From NCBI GenBank assembly GCA_046263195.1, contig JBHELG010000050.1, positions 1-60,476 on the forward strand: DNA of 60,476 nucleotides, read 5' to 3'. Below are positions 15,415 through 24,441 of the stretch, in pieces (the stretch's first letter is position 1; each line of letters opens with the position of its first letter). This DNA is from JBHELG01 sp046263195. Lineage in GTDB: Bacteria; Actinomycetota; Nitriliruptoria; Nitriliruptorales; JAHWKO01. Both the position numbers and the translations under genes were made by a program. The notes beneath the pieces are model-generated. The model searched no databases. It saw only the letters and a list, made by a program, of their open reading frames with translations, and was not told the origin of the DNA.

Positions 15415-16491
15415 TCAATGTTCGTCTTGGTCGTCCTGCAGTTCACTGCCTAACCGTCGGTAGACCCGTTGCACAATGTCACCCGTGGCTGAGGCGCTCT
15501 GGGAATCGGATCGTGTTGGTGGAGAGTCCGCTGATGACGATGAAGACGGCGACGAAGCTGTCAGCTGCGGGCTGGACGATGTGCGGCCGGCGACGGCCTC
15601 GTGGAAGCTGGGAGCGGCGTCGAGAGTGATGGTCTCGAAGGGCATATCGATGTCAGCGGCGTTGAAAGCGTTGTAGATCGCCTCGACGACCCGGTCTTGG
15701 GTGCGACGGACCTCGGCCTGTTGGGGCCGCGTCCAGAAGCGCAGGTCGAGGTTGATCGACGAGTCACCGAACTCGTCGTAGTAGGCCTGCGGCTCGGGCT
15801 CTTCGAGCACGCCTTCTACGCTGGCAAGCGTATCGAGGGCAATCTCCCGAGCCTGGCCGAGGTTCGTCTGGTAGCTCACGCCCACCGTCACGTTCGTGCG
15901 CACGGCCTCGAAGGCCGTTTGAACCTTGATGGTGTTGTTGTAGACCTCCTTGTTGGGGATGATAATGAGGCGGCCATCGAAGGTGCGAAGCCGCGTTTCT
16001 CGCACCGAGATGCCTTCGACACTGCCTTCGTGGTCGTCGATTTCGACCTGGTCGCCGGAGACGAATGGCTGGCGGAAGATCAGCAGGATTCCCGCCACCA
16101 GGTTGCTCAAGATGTCCTGCAGGGCGAACCCGGCCGCAAGGCCGAGGACACCAAGCCCCCCGAGCACCGTTGCGACACTGACCGAGGGAAAGGCGATCGG
16201 TAACGCCACTACCAGCCCCAGGATCCCCACTCCCGCGTAGGCGAGAGCTGAGAAGACGCGTCCGAAGCTGGGAGTTCGGAGCCGGGTCAGACGGGGGTCG
16301 AGGACACCCTGGACCAGTTTCCCGATTCCGAGGAAAATCACGAAGACCGTCGCCGCTATCCCCACCCGCGGCGCCCCCGCGAAGAAACCTGCTGCCAGGT
16401 CCTGCAGGGACTCCAACGCCTTCTGGGCAGGGCTGACCAGGACAGGACGCGGGGACGGCGACGGCGTCTGCTCCAGTGGCAGCATTGTCAT
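15415..16491 (-). CDS. Small-conductance mechanosensitive channel, MscS family
   Basis: This 358-residue protein starts at ATG 16491. Three membrane helices (about residues 42-62, 80-100, 105-135) end in a pore helix with VLGGLGVLGLAAGFALQDIL. The MscS beta domain follows (GDQVEIDDHEGSVEGISVRE, then RLIIIPNKEVYN) and an alpha/beta C-terminal domain (NLDLRFWTRPQQAEV, AFNAADIDMPFETITL). MscS channels release solutes during hypo-osmotic shock. The last 70 residues are a low-complexity Ser/Pro/Asp tail unlike the compact family end. It is convergent with DUF4383. Confidence 0.92.
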   Translation of the reverse strand: MTMLPLEQTPSPSPRPVLVSPAQKALESLQDLAAGFFAGAPRVGIAATVFVIFLGIGKLVQGVLDPRLTRLRTPSFGRVFSALAYAGVGILGLVVALPIAFPSVSVATVLGGLGVLGLAAGFALQDILSNLVAGILLIFRQPFVSGDQVEIDDHEGSVEGISVRETRLRTFDGRLIIIPNKEVYNNTIKVQTAFEAVRTNVTVGVSYQTNLGQAREIALDTLASVEGVLEEPEPQAYYDEFGDSSINLDLRFWTRPQQAEVRRTQDRVVEAIYNAFNAADIDMPFETITLDAAPSFHEAVAGRTSSSPQLTASSPSSSSSADSPPTRSDSQSASATGDIVQRVYRRLGSELQDDQDEH

Positions 16492-16790
16492 GAGCGATCA
16501 CAGCCGGTTGTGGCGTAACCCATCTGTCCCTCCCTCGCCGAAGATTGCTCCCTCAGTAGGAATAGCGCTGTCATCACGGACGCTGCGCGCGACAATCAAG
16601 TGGGCACGTGACTCAGCGTCACGTGCCACTTGATCACCACGAGCAGGGAAGGATCAAGAGGTCACTTCCCCCAGTTTCCGAATGTCGTGATCCGGGTGGC
16701 TGTCTAGTTGAGCCCTGGGACAGCAAGAGGCTGACCAGCCGGTAGCTCTCCGGCCCAATGTGCCGGGGCTCCAGTTACAGCAGGGTTGGA
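16492..16790. other. Intergenic region with a long hairpin
   Basis: About 300 bp lie between the MscS start and the 3' end of the DUF3618-like gene. No CDS is supported. The main visible feature is the hairpin at 16595-16634. Confidence 0.5.
16595..16634. repeat. Strong imperfect hairpin (9 + 8 bp, one bulge)
   Basis: gcacgtgac at 16604-16612 pairs with gtcacgtgc at 16618-16626 over a 5-nt loop. The stem extends as atcaagtg (16595-16602) with cacttgat (16627-16634) across a single bulged G at 16603. No T-run follows on either strand, so this is a candidate U-less terminator for the minus-strand envelope genes, or a palindromic protein-binding site. Confidence 0.6.
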
Positions 16791-17054
16791 TCACGAGGGA
16801 TCGGTAGCGCGTTCAAGTTCGACCTCCTCTACAACCTGTCGCGCTATGCGACGAATCCTACGATCGCGGAGGCGGGCTCGAAGCCACAACCCGAGCACTC
16901 CCGCCACCACCCCGCCCACTGCCGCCGCCGTGGCAGGCTTCTTCAGGGTCTCCGCGGGCGGGACCTGCTCCGCGAGTTCGTCGATGCGGGTGTCGATGCG
17001 CTGGCGTGACGCCTCGATCTCGTTTCTTACCGATTCAGCCGAGTTTGCGCCCAC
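16791..17054 (-). CDS. DUF3618-like small membrane protein
   Basis: The start is GTG 17054, which overlaps the end of the upstream gene and is preceded by AAGGAGGACAAAAA. 87 residues. The N-terminal half, VRNEIEASRQRIDTRIDELA, is the heptad-like helix typical of DUF3618. One membrane helix (KPATAAAVGGVVAGVLGLWL) is followed by a basic cytoplasmic tail. Function is unknown. The 28-nt overlap indicates translational coupling with the holin-like gene. Confidence 0.7.
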   Translation of the reverse strand: MGANSAESVRNEIEASRQRIDTRIDELAEQVPPAETLKKPATAAAVGGVVAGVLGLWLRARLRDRRIRRIARQVVEEVELERATDPS

Positions 17055-17455
17055 TTTTTGTCCTCCTTCAGGGCTTCGATCGTTGCTTCCGGGGCAGTCG
17101 GAGGCGCCATCAGGTGCTTGCGTGCGAACAGTGCCGCACCCGTCACGCCCCCCAGAAAGATAATGGCAACAATCAGCCGGGCGACCCAGTCCCACAAGAG
17201 TTCGGCGAGCCCGTAGGCGAGTGCCGAAGCGAGAAAGCCGAGCGCGAACAGGCCCATCACGCCTGCAGCGACCCCCGCCGCAACCGCCTTCAAGCGCGCC
17301 TCGAGCGTCTCCAGCAACTCCTGGCGTGCCAACTCCTGGTGCTTCCTGAACAGCAACTGGGTCTCGTGCAGCAGGCTACGAATGATCTCGACCGGCTCCC
17401 GCTCCTGAGCCGAGGCCTGAACGTGGTCGCGCCCAACGGCGTCGGGCCTCTCCAT
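17027..17455 (-). CDS. Phage holin superfamily III / YqjE-like membrane protein
   Basis: The start is set at ATG 17455; the upstream open frame lacks homology. 142 residues. The amphipathic N-terminal helix (PVEIIRSLLHETQLLFRKHQ, then ELLETLEARLKA) is followed by two membrane helices (AAGVAAGVMGLFALGFLASA and WVARLIVAIIFLGGVTGAAL). This matches the Actinobacteriophage holin superfamily III/YqjE pattern, a chromosomal envelope-stress gene family despite its name. No phage genes are present. It is co-transcribed with the DUF3618-like gene, a pairing I recall as common in actinobacteria. Confidence 0.75.
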   Translation of the reverse strand: MERPDAVGRDHVQASAQEREPVEIIRSLLHETQLLFRKHQELARQELLETLEARLKAVAAGVAAGVMGLFALGFLASALAYGLAELLWDWVARLIVAIIFLGGVTGAALFARKHLMAPPTAPEATIEALKEDKKWAQTRLNR

Positions 17456-17718
17456 CGACGCTCCTTTCGTACGGCCCCAGGCCGCTGCAATCCAAGACCA
17501 GGCCACCGACCGGGGGGTCAAGCAGGTGCTGCGATGGCAAGGGCGCAACTGGGCGAAGCATGTCGGGCTGGAAGGATGCCGAGAATGCCCCCATGCGGAG
17601 TACGCTCGTCTGGCAGCTAGCTTCCGGTTCATAGCATCTGGGACTCATTTCATCCGTTACCCAAGCCAGGCATCGCCTACGAAGGGGATGGCTGCCCGAC
17701 TTGAAAGGTCAACACGCA

Positions 17719-18777
17719 ATGCCGGAAGAGGGTGAGTGGCGCCAGGAGTGGCGGGCGAAGATGCAGCGGGAACAGGGGGGGACGCGGCAAGTCGCGCGGG
17801 CGCGTGAAGGCTCCCAGCAGCGGCGAGACCACGATGACAGCAGCGGTGGACAGGAGCCGAGGAAACCGAGCGACCTCGACAGGCCGTCGTGGGGAGGTGT
17901 CCTCAAGCGCACCTTCGCGGAGTTCCAGGACGACGACCTCACCGACTGGGCCGCCGCGCTGACCTACTACGGGGTACTGGCCATCTTCCCCGCCCTCCTC
18001 GCGCTGGTCTCGGTGCTCGGCCTGGTCGGGAGCTCCGCGACCCAGCCGCTGATCGACAACCTTGGCCGAGTGGCACCTGGTCCAGCGAGGGACATCTTCA
18101 CCACAGCCATCGAGAACCTGCAGAGGAGCCAGACCACCGGGGGCGTTCTCTTCGTCGTCGGCCTTGCCGCGGCTCTCTGGTCAGCCTCCGGCTACGTCGC
18201 CGCCTTCATGCGCGCGTCCAACAACATCTATGAGATCGAGGAGGGACGTCCGTTCTTGCAGAAGGGTGCGGTTCGCCTGGGCATGACCATCGTGCTCGTA
18301 GTGCTGCTGGTGATCACCGCACTCGCCGTGGCCCTCACCGGGGGGCTCGCAGACCGACTCGGCAGGCTGCTGGGCGTCGGGGAGTTCGCGGTCACGGTCT
18401 GGGACATCGCCAAGTGGCCGGTGCTGCTGCTGATCGTGAGCTTCATGTTCGCCCTCCTCTATTGGGCGGCGCCCAACGTGAAGCAGCCGGGCTTCCGCTG
18501 GGTCAGCCCTGGAGGGATCCTCGCCGTGATCCTCTGGGTCCTGGCCTCGGCAGCTTTCGCCTTCTACGTGGCCAACTTCGGCTCGTACAACAAGACCTAC
18601 GGCGCCCTCGGCGGGGTGATCATCTTCCTCGTGTGGCTGTGGATCTCCAACATCGCCGTGCTGTTCGGCGCCGAGTTCAACGCCGAGGTCGAGCGGGCCC
18701 GTCAGATCGAAGCCGGCCACCCACCGGAGGAAGAGCCCTTCCTGGAGCCCCGCGACACGAGGAAGATGAAGCGCTAG
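17719..18777 (+). CDS. YihY/BrkB family membrane protein
   Basis: The start is taken as ATG 17719; an in-frame TTG at 17701 is an alternative. 352 residues. A charged N-terminus of about 60 residues is followed by six membrane helices from about residue 75 on. Family motifs include LKRTFAEFQDDDLTDWAAAL and TYYGVLAIFPALLAL near the start of the domain and ASAAFAFYVANFGSYNKTYG near the end. The family was once annotated as RNase BN, which is incorrect for these proteins; their role is probably transport or envelope maintenance. It is convergent with nhaA, 22 bp away. Confidence 0.92.
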   Translation: MPEEGEWRQEWRAKMQREQGGTRQVARAREGSQQRRDHDDSSGGQEPRKPSDLDRPSWGGVLKRTFAEFQDDDLTDWAAALTYYGVLAIFPALLALVSVLGLVGSSATQPLIDNLGRVAPGPARDIFTTAIENLQRSQTTGGVLFVVGLAAALWSASGYVAAFMRASNNIYEIEEGRPFLQKGAVRLGMTIVLVVLLVITALAVALTGGLADRLGRLLGVGEFAVTVWDIAKWPVLLLIVSFMFALLYWAAPNVKQPGFRWVSPGGILAVILWVLASAAFAFYVANFGSYNKTYGALGGVIIFLVWLWISNIAVLFGAEFNAEVERARQIEAGHPPEEEPFLEPRDTRKMKR

Positions 18778-18799
18778 AGGCGAGCTGGGAGGGCCAGTT

Positions 18800-20008
18800 T
18801 CAACGCGAGGATGCCGCACGCGTGGGGCGCCCTGGCGAGCTGAGCAGGAGGGCGCTGCCCACGACGGCGGACAGCAGCGATCCAGCGAGCACCCCCACCT
18901 TGGCGACATGCAGCTCAGGCCCGTCGTCGAAGGTCAGCCCCGCGATGAAGAGCGCCACCGTGAAGCCGATCCCACCGAGTGGCGCCATTGCGAGCACATG
19001 CCGGGGCGCGAGTCCGAGCGGCAGGCGTCCGAGACGCGTGCGCGCCGTCAGCGCGCCCGTCAGGCCGATACCGAGGGTCTTTCCGAGCAGCAGTCCGGCG
19101 ACGATCCCGATCGAGACCTCGCTCGACGCAGCGGCCCGAAGTGAGACCAGGTCGAGGGCGACGCCGGCGTTCCCCAGCGCGAACAGCGGCAGGACGAGGT
19201 AGCTCGACAGCGGGTGGAGGCGGTTTTGGAGGACGACGGTCTGCGGCGCCGGCGTCAGGAGACCGAGGACGACACCAGCGATCGTGGCGTGGACGCCTGA
19301 AGCCAGCATCAGCGCCCATATGGCGACGCCGAGTGGGACGTGCAACCAGGGCGAGGATGTGATGCGCCACGTCGCAGCGACGAGCAGGGAAACGCCTGCC
19401 ACTGCAGCCAACCAGCGGGGATCGATGCCATCGGAGTAGGCGATTGCGATGATGATGACCGCCCCGATGTCGTCGGCGACCGCGATCGTCAGCAGCAACA
19501 CCTTGAGGCCGGCCGGCACCCGCCTGCCGAGCAGCGCGAGCACGCCGACCGCGAAGGCGATATCGGTCGCAACCGGAATGCCCCAGCCGGCCGCACCGGG
19601 GCCCCCCGCATTGAAGGCGAGGTAGATGACGGCAGGGAGTGACAAACCTGCGAGCGCGGCGAGGAGCGGCAGGACGGCCACGCGCGGGTCCCGCAGCTCC
19701 CCTTCGACCAGTTCACGTTTGATCTCGAGACCGACGACGAGGAAGAACAACGTCATCAGCCCGTCGTTCAGCCAGTGACGAAGGTCCAAGGGGCCGAGAC
19801 TTCGCTGCCAGACGTTTTCGTAGCCGCTGTGGACGTTGGCCCACAGCAGAGCGATGACGGTTGCGCCCAGCAGCACCACGGCACCGCCGGCCTCGGTGCG
19901 CAGGAACGAACTGAGCGGGCGCAGACGTTTGGCGCTTGGCACGATGGCGGCTCCGGACGGCACAGACGGATCGCCGACCAGACTTCCCGGCACACCAACG
20001 CGGAGCAT
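18800..20008 (-). CDS. nhaA: Na+/H+ antiporter NhaA
   Basis: This 402-residue protein starts at ATG 20008; the open frame above it is noncoding. NhaA exchanges internal Na+ for external H+. The two ion-binding aspartates are visible in LLLTIAVADDIGAVIIIAIA (about residue 172), and the assembled-helix motif GIPVATDIAFAVGVLALLG precedes them. The early FFLVVGLEIKRELVEGEL is a family hallmark. About 11-12 helices are predicted. Its neighbours BrkB and MscS suggest a loose group of osmotic and ion-stress functions, although they are not one operon. Confidence 0.95.
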   Translation of the reverse strand: MLRVGVPGSLVGDPSVPSGAAIVPSAKRLRPLSSFLRTEAGGAVVLLGATVIALLWANVHSGYENVWQRSLGPLDLRHWLNDGLMTLFFLVVGLEIKRELVEGELRDPRVAVLPLLAALAGLSLPAVIYLAFNAGGPGAAGWGIPVATDIAFAVGVLALLGRRVPAGLKVLLLTIAVADDIGAVIIIAIAYSDGIDPRWLAAVAGVSLLVAATWRITSSPWLHVPLGVAIWALMLASGVHATIAGVVLGLLTPAPQTVVLQNRLHPLSSYLVLPLFALGNAGVALDLVSLRAAASSEVSIGIVAGLLLGKTLGIGLTGALTARTRLGRLPLGLAPRHVLAMAPLGGIGFTVALFIAGLTFDDGPELHVAKVGVLAGSLLSAVVGSALLLSSPGRPTRAASSR

Positions 20009-20151
20009 AAGGCACAGGCTGGCCTCGCACCGCTCCGCGGCGCTCCGAGCCTTCCTGGCCTCCCGCCAGCAGTCTTCCCATGAGCGAGACGGCTGCCGCC
20101 GTATAGCTCGCGAACGTAGAACGCGAGAGGAGAGTGGGGATGTCTCGGACC

Positions 20152-21216
20152 TCAGCGGACCGTGAGTGCAACCTCTTGGACCAGGTTGTTCCCCATGCCC
20201 TGGACATTCCAAGGCTGCTCGAGCGGCTGAGAGGTTCCCGTCTCGTCCGTCGCCCGGCACGAGAGCAGGTGGCCTCCACGCGTCGCAAGCCACTCGTACG
20301 ACCAGCCTCGCCAGGCCCATTCCCCGGCCGGCGCGGCGAGCTTCGCTTCGAACCAGTCGCCGTCTATGCCCACCTCGACTCGGAGGATAGGGGCGGTCCC
20401 ACTCCAGGCTCGGCCCTGGATCGCCACTGGTCCGCGGTCGAGGTAGCGGCGCCGCTGCGGGAAGTCGGGGAACCCGGGAGGAATCATCAGTGCGCGGGGG
20501 CGGATGCGATTCACCGGCTCACCGGGATCCTCCTGAGAGCGCTGATAGTGGTACGCGACCGCCTGATGAAAGCCTCGGAAAGACTCGGCGAGGACCTCTA
20601 TGCGTGAGAGCCATTTCACGCTCGCCATGCCGTACCAGCCGGGGACCAGCAGTCGCAGTGGGAAGCCGTGCTGGGGCTCGAGCGGCCGGCCGTTCATCTC
20701 GTAGGCGAGGAGGACCTCGGGGCGCACCGCCTCGGCGAGCGGCAGCGCACGCGCATAGTTCAGTTCCTCGCCGCCCTCGATACCGTGATCGGCGCCGGTG
20801 AACACGATCTCGACGGCGTCCTGCTCGAGACCGGCTTCTTCGAGGACGCCGACGAGCGAGGTGCCCGTCCAGGAAGCCGTGGAGACCGCTTCCTGCAACC
20901 ACGGCTGGGACATGGGCCGCGGCTCCAGCCGGGCTCGGCCGTTCCCGGCACACTCGAGGGTTACGGGGACAGTGATGGCTGGCCGTGCTCGGATGTCGTC
21001 GAGCGTCAACTCGAGTTCGCGACAGACCCGACCTCCCACCTCGAGCCGCCACGAGCTGGGGCCGCATGCCGGGATATCGAAGTGGACGAGAAGGTAGTGC
21101 AGGCCGACCGGAGTGACGTCGTATCGGAGGGCTTCCAGCGGCATTCCCCGGTTACGGGTTGCCTGAGCCAGTTCCATGGCTGTGATGCCCTCACCGGGGG
21201 CGGCGAGCTCGATCAT
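20152..21216 (-). CDS. Molybdopterin-dependent sulfite oxidase-family enzyme
   Basis: This 354-residue protein starts at ATG 21216; the frame is open to 21636 without homology. The oxidoreductase Mo-binding domain runs from about residue 25 to 210. The Mo-ligating Cys is in TVPVTLECAGNGRARLEP (about residue 89), and later FTGADHGIEG, YEMNGRPLEPQHGFPLRLLVPG (motif split by one residue from the cofactor pocket) and YGMASVKWLSRIEV are characteristic. A Mo-co dimerisation domain follows (AIQGRAWSGTAPILRVEVGI). It has no signal peptide or heme domain, so it may be a cytosolic oxidase or dehydrogenase. No cytochrome partner is adjacent. Confidence 0.9.
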   Translation of the reverse strand: MIELAAPGEGITAMELAQATRNRGMPLEALRYDVTPVGLHYLLVHFDIPACGPSSWRLEVGGRVCRELELTLDDIRARPAITVPVTLECAGNGRARLEPRPMSQPWLQEAVSTASWTGTSLVGVLEEAGLEQDAVEIVFTGADHGIEGGEELNYARALPLAEAVRPEVLLAYEMNGRPLEPQHGFPLRLLVPGWYGMASVKWLSRIEVLAESFRGFHQAVAYHYQRSQEDPGEPVNRIRPRALMIPPGFPDFPQRRRYLDRGPVAIQGRAWSGTAPILRVEVGIDGDWFEAKLAAPAGEWAWRGWSYEWLATRGGHLLSCRATDETGTSQPLEQPWNVQGMGNNLVQEVALTVR

Positions 21217-21427
21217 GGGACTCCAAGCTTCACACGGGGAGCGTCTGGGGGCAACAGACTTGGCTCCGGTCGTGAGCGTGACACGACCCCGCAGGCGAAA
21301 TGCGAGCAGACGCCGCATGCAGGCCAAGCGGTTAGGGTGAGTCGGGCGGTCGGCGGCATGGCTGAACCGATGTTCAGACCCAGCGAGACGGTCTGCTGGC
21401 GACCCGTGAGATGAAGGACGTGTAGCG

Positions 21428-22339
21428 GTGCGGGTTGTGTCCCTGCTCCCGTCCACGACTGAGATCGTCGTCGCCCTGGGACACGGCGATGATCTCGTCG
21501 GGCGGAGCCATGAGTGCGATTTCCCCCCGGAGGTCGTGGATCTTCCCGTCATTACCCGTCCTCGGCGGGAACACGTCGGGACTTCGGGCGAGATCCACCG
21601 GGCCGTCGTGGACCTGCTCGAGCAGGTGTTGTCCATCTACGTGGTGGACCCGCCGGCGCTCCGCGCCGCGAATCCTGAGCTGATCATCACCCAGGACCTC
21701 TGTCGCGTGTGCGCGGTACCCGAAGACGAGGTCGTCGAGGCTGCGCGCGTCTACCTCGGAGAAGGCGTCGAAGTTGTCACCTCCTCTCCGACGAGCCTGG
21801 GGGAGGTGTTCGCGGATGTGCTCCGCATAGGGGAAGCGTTGAACGACCGTGAAGCAGCGGAGCGGCTCGTGTCCCGCCTGCAGGGGGAGTTGAACGATCT
21901 GGCCGCCTCCGTCGCCGCCATGAGACGTCCGCGTCTGGCTCTGCTGGAATGGACGGATCCGCTCATGGTGGCGGGCCATTGGACCCCGGAACTCATCGAG
22001 ACCGCAGGAGCCGCCCCCGTCCTCACCAGCGGCGGTCGCCACTCCCCCATCATCACTTTCGAGGCGCTCCGAGACAGTGACCCTGACGTGATACTCGTGG
22101 CCCCCTGCGGCTATGACCTGCCCCGAGCCGTGGCGGAGCGCCAGGTCCTGGGGGGGATCGCGGGATGGCACGATCTGACCGCGGTGAGAGAGGGCCGGGT
22201 GGCGTTCGCCGACGGGTCCGCCTACTTCAGTCGCCCCGGACCGCGTCTCGTCACCTCAGCGGCGATCATCGCCGCTGTGACCCACTCGTTCGGCCCCGCG
22301 CAGGAACTCGAGGGGCGCGCCTGGCAACGGTGGTCGTGA
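21428..22339 (+). CDS. BtuF-like cobalamin-binding / ABC substrate-binding domain protein
   Basis: This 303-residue protein starts at GTG 21428. It begins directly with RVVSLLPSTTEIVVALGHGD, the start of the periplasmic-binding domain of the BtuF/FhuD group, with no signal peptide or lipobox. Other family motifs are LVGRSHECDFPPEV and PELIITQDLCRVCAV. Such leaderless versions are widespread in bacteria and are thought to be cytoplasmic ligand-binding proteins, often annotated as cobalamin-binding. No permease or ATPase gene is adjacent. It is divergent from the sulfite oxidase-like gene across a 211-bp promoter region. Confidence 0.85.
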   Translation: MRVVSLLPSTTEIVVALGHGDDLVGRSHECDFPPEVVDLPVITRPRREHVGTSGEIHRAVVDLLEQVLSIYVVDPPALRAANPELIITQDLCRVCAVPEDEVVEAARVYLGEGVEVVTSSPTSLGEVFADVLRIGEALNDREAAERLVSRLQGELNDLAASVAAMRRPRLALLEWTDPLMVAGHWTPELIETAGAAPVLTSGGRHSPIITFEALRDSDPDVILVAPCGYDLPRAVAERQVLGGIAGWHDLTAVREGRVAFADGSAYFSRPGPRLVTSAAIIAAVTHSFGPAQELEGRAWQRWS

Positions 22340-22563
22340 TGCCCGGGGAGGGTTGGTCTCGAGCCCCAACCCAAACCCCACCTGAACGACCGTGCTCGCT
22401 CGTGGTCGCGCCGATCCGGGAGTGTCAGCCCGGGCTCCGACGATCCTGAGCCCCTGCCTGACCGCGCCTCGGCAGGCACGAGCGCTTCCTGTCGCAGCCG
22501 TGTCGCGGGCCAGGGCATAGTTAGCGGAGGTGAGAGTAGGTCTCCTCTGCCCTGCTGACCGGC
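22340..22563. other. Intergenic, no gene supported
   Basis: The 224 bp between convergent genes show no supported ORF and no strong terminator hairpin. Confidence 0.4.
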
Positions 22564-22740
22564 TCAAGCGCCATCGACGACCTCGACCGTCTCATCGGCA
22601 CGTCGCCACAGGGTGGCCTCGATGCGGACCTGCCCACCTGCCACTGTCACTTCTCGGATGACGACGACAACAAGCGGGCCGGCAAGGCCGGCAATGTCAC
22701 CAGGACGCAGTTGGCCTGGGGTCGTAGCCGTGGTGGTCAT
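22564..22740 (-). CDS. Small hypothetical protein
   Basis: This 58-residue protein starts at ATG 22740, 6 nt after GGGAGGA (an ATG two codons earlier is too close). The sequence is a Thr-rich start, MTTTATTPGQLRPGDIAG, then strands LVVVVIREVTVAGGQVRIEA and a Val/Asp tail. It looks like a small beta-barrel but I do not recognise the family. It is divergent from the DUF2267 gene. Confidence 0.5.
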   Translation of the reverse strand: MTTTATTPGQLRPGDIAGLAGPLVVVVIREVTVAGGQVRIEATLWRRADETVEVVDGA

Positions 22741-22949
22741 ACACATCCTCCCACGTGGTTGTCGGCCGGTCAGTGGATTTGGTTGAGGCACGTTTTGAAG
22801 TTCGAGAGGTGGCGGGCTGTCCCCCACCTGGTCCGAGCGCTCGTACACCGTCACTCGGACGCGTCGCGACGTCTGCGATCGGGTTCTCCTGTCCACAGTG
22901 GTGCCTGCGCCGTGGCGGTCGACATCGACAGGGGAATCCCGGAGGCACC

Positions 22950-23336
22950 ATGCAATACGAAGCGTTCATAGAGCGGGTCCAGGACCGGGGGGACTTCCGC
23001 GATCGCGATCTCGCTGAGGACGCCACGCGCGCAACACTCGAAACGCTTGGGGAGCGATTGACGGCAGCAGACGCCGCCGAGCTTGCGGCACAGTTGCCTG
23101 AGGATCTCGCCGGCTATGTCGAACGACAGGCGTCCGGGGAGACCGACCCGAGCGAGTTCGGAGTGAAGGAGTTCTGTCAAAGGGTTGCGGAACGCCAAGG
23201 CAGCGATCTCAGCCCTGAAGACGCCCGTGAGCATGTCCGTGCGGTCTTCACCACGCTTCGCGAGGCCATTAGCGAAGGCGAGTACACGACGTTGCTCATC
23301 AGACTTCCGGAGGGCTACGGGGAACTCTTTCGCTGA
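22950..23336 (+). CDS. DUF2267 domain protein
   Basis: This 128-residue protein starts at ATG 22950 after GGAGGCACC. The DUF2267 pattern is clear: FIERVQDRGDFRDRDLAEDA, ATRATLETLGERLTAADAAE, AAQLPEDLAGYV and the C-terminal VFTTLREAISEGEYTTLLIR followed by LPEGYGELF. The fold is all-helical and the function unknown. Copies are common in general stress regions of actinobacteria. It is followed 43 bp downstream by a small acidic protein. Confidence 0.9.
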   Translation: MQYEAFIERVQDRGDFRDRDLAEDATRATLETLGERLTAADAAELAAQLPEDLAGYVERQASGETDPSEFGVKEFCQRVAERQGSDLSPEDAREHVRAVFTTLREAISEGEYTTLLIRLPEGYGELFR

Positions 23337-23378
23337 GAGGAGCCCGCGGAGCCCAATGCAACAAGTCGGAGCAGGTTT

Positions 23379-23585
23379 ATGCAGGAGGAAAAGCCCGAAC
23401 GACAGCGCGGAACCGCCGAAAGCGACGCTGGTCCCGACGAGCAACTCGAGCCGCACGACAACGAGCACGGCGACATCGCGCCCGATCTAGCAATCGAACC
23501 CGAACCCCCCGCTGACGACGCAGAAGATGTCGCCCGGAGGTGGGAAGCGGCCGATCCCATCGAAGGGGAAGCACCGACCGGATGA
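23379..23585 (+). CDS. Small acidic hypothetical protein
   Basis: This 68-residue, probably disordered protein is rich in Glu, Asp and Pro (AIEPEPPADDAEDVARRW). The start is ATG 23379. It has no recognised domain. Its composition resembles the acidic protein at 24442-24639, so both may belong to the same stress-associated group of small hydrophilic proteins. The only gene evidence is composition and position behind DUF2267. Confidence 0.45.
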   Translation: MQEEKPERQRGTAESDAGPDEQLEPHDNEHGDIAPDLAIEPEPPADDAEDVARRWEAADPIEGEAPTG

Positions 23586-23622
23586 CCTGGGAGAAGCCTT
23601 GAACCCGTCAGAGGGCCCCCTG

Positions 23623-24027
23623 TCAGGACGTCGCTCGCGGGACGCCGGCTTCACGAAGCACTGCTGCTGGAACGCCGAGCTCACGCCATGCTGAATAGGT
23701 GATGCCTCGCCGCTCCGAGTACTCCTGCGCAGCCTCGACGAACCCCCGCTCCAGTTCTTCGAAGTCTGGTTGATCCTCAATCCGCGCAAGTTGCCGCTCG
23801 GCATCGATCCGTCTTTGTATGAGCTCAACCCGCTTGACCGGACTCGTCTCCTGATCGATCTCTGCCTGTAGCTGTTCGATGCGCTTTGCCACCGCCTGAC
23901 GATCGACCGGCCGTCCTGGCTTATGTCCGGTCTCGAGGGCTTGCAGGTAGGCCCGAACAGCCAGCGCCTGCTGCCTGCCCTTTGCGAGTGCTTCCTTGTG
24001 CTCCACTGTCAACCCATCACGCGGCAT
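23623..24027 (-). CDS. Conserved actinobacterial protein of unknown function
   Basis: This 134-residue protein starts at ATG 24027. The N-terminal basic helix (VEHKEALAKGRQQALAVRAY) leads into a coiled coil (about residues 40-85, VAKRIEQLQAEIDQETSP). The C-terminal segment FVEAAQEYSERRGITYSAWR, then ELGVPAAVLREAGV, is a conserved ending I associate with nucleoid- or DNA-associated actinobacterial proteins, but I cannot name the family. The charge distribution fits DNA binding. It stands alone on the minus strand. Confidence 0.7.
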   Translation of the reverse strand: MPRDGLTVEHKEALAKGRQQALAVRAYLQALETGHKPGRPVDRQAVAKRIEQLQAEIDQETSPVKRVELIQRRIDAERQLARIEDQPDFEELERGFVEAAQEYSERRGITYSAWRELGVPAAVLREAGVPRATS

Positions 24028-24441
24028 CCCTGTTCCATTTCAGGTGCTCGGGTCGTACCACTGAGCCCCGCAGCGCTCTTTCGTAGCAATGATCCGGGAT
24101 ACTGTCAGGCAGCAAGGCAAAAACCTATGGCTACCGGTTCAGCGTACGTAAGCTCGACGCCGGGGGACTTGACACAGCAGACTGGAATCCCTTGTCGAGG
24201 TACTCGTCCACCTCTCGGGCTGCTCTTCTGTCTCCTCATGCTTCTGGGCCACTAGCGCTGCCGGGCCGACAACGCGCATGGGCGCGGGGAAACCCTTTGG
24301 GTTCCCAAGGGGAGAAGGGCGTCGCTCATCCCGGTCAGCGGCCCACCTCCGTCTGCGCCTCTTCCCACCTACCTGTCGGTTGGGTTGCACGGGTAGGGGG
24401 CGCGCTGGGAATCTCCAACCACACGAGAGACAGGCGGACCC
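24028..24441. other. Intergenic region with a small hairpin
   Basis: The 414 bp have no supported gene. A hairpin near 24287-24308 pairs gggaa with ttccc and ccc with ggg around ttt, with one bulged base. It is not followed by a T-run. The promoters of the flanking divergent genes must lie here but are not identified. Confidence 0.4.

Noticed and set aside
16791..17455. Prophage remnant suggested by the holin-like gene
   Set aside because: Holin superfamily III genes of this kind are ordinary chromosomal actinobacterial genes, and no other phage gene is present.
24287..24308. Intrinsic terminator
   Set aside because: The stem is short and bulged, has no T-run, and lies between divergent promoters rather than after a gene.
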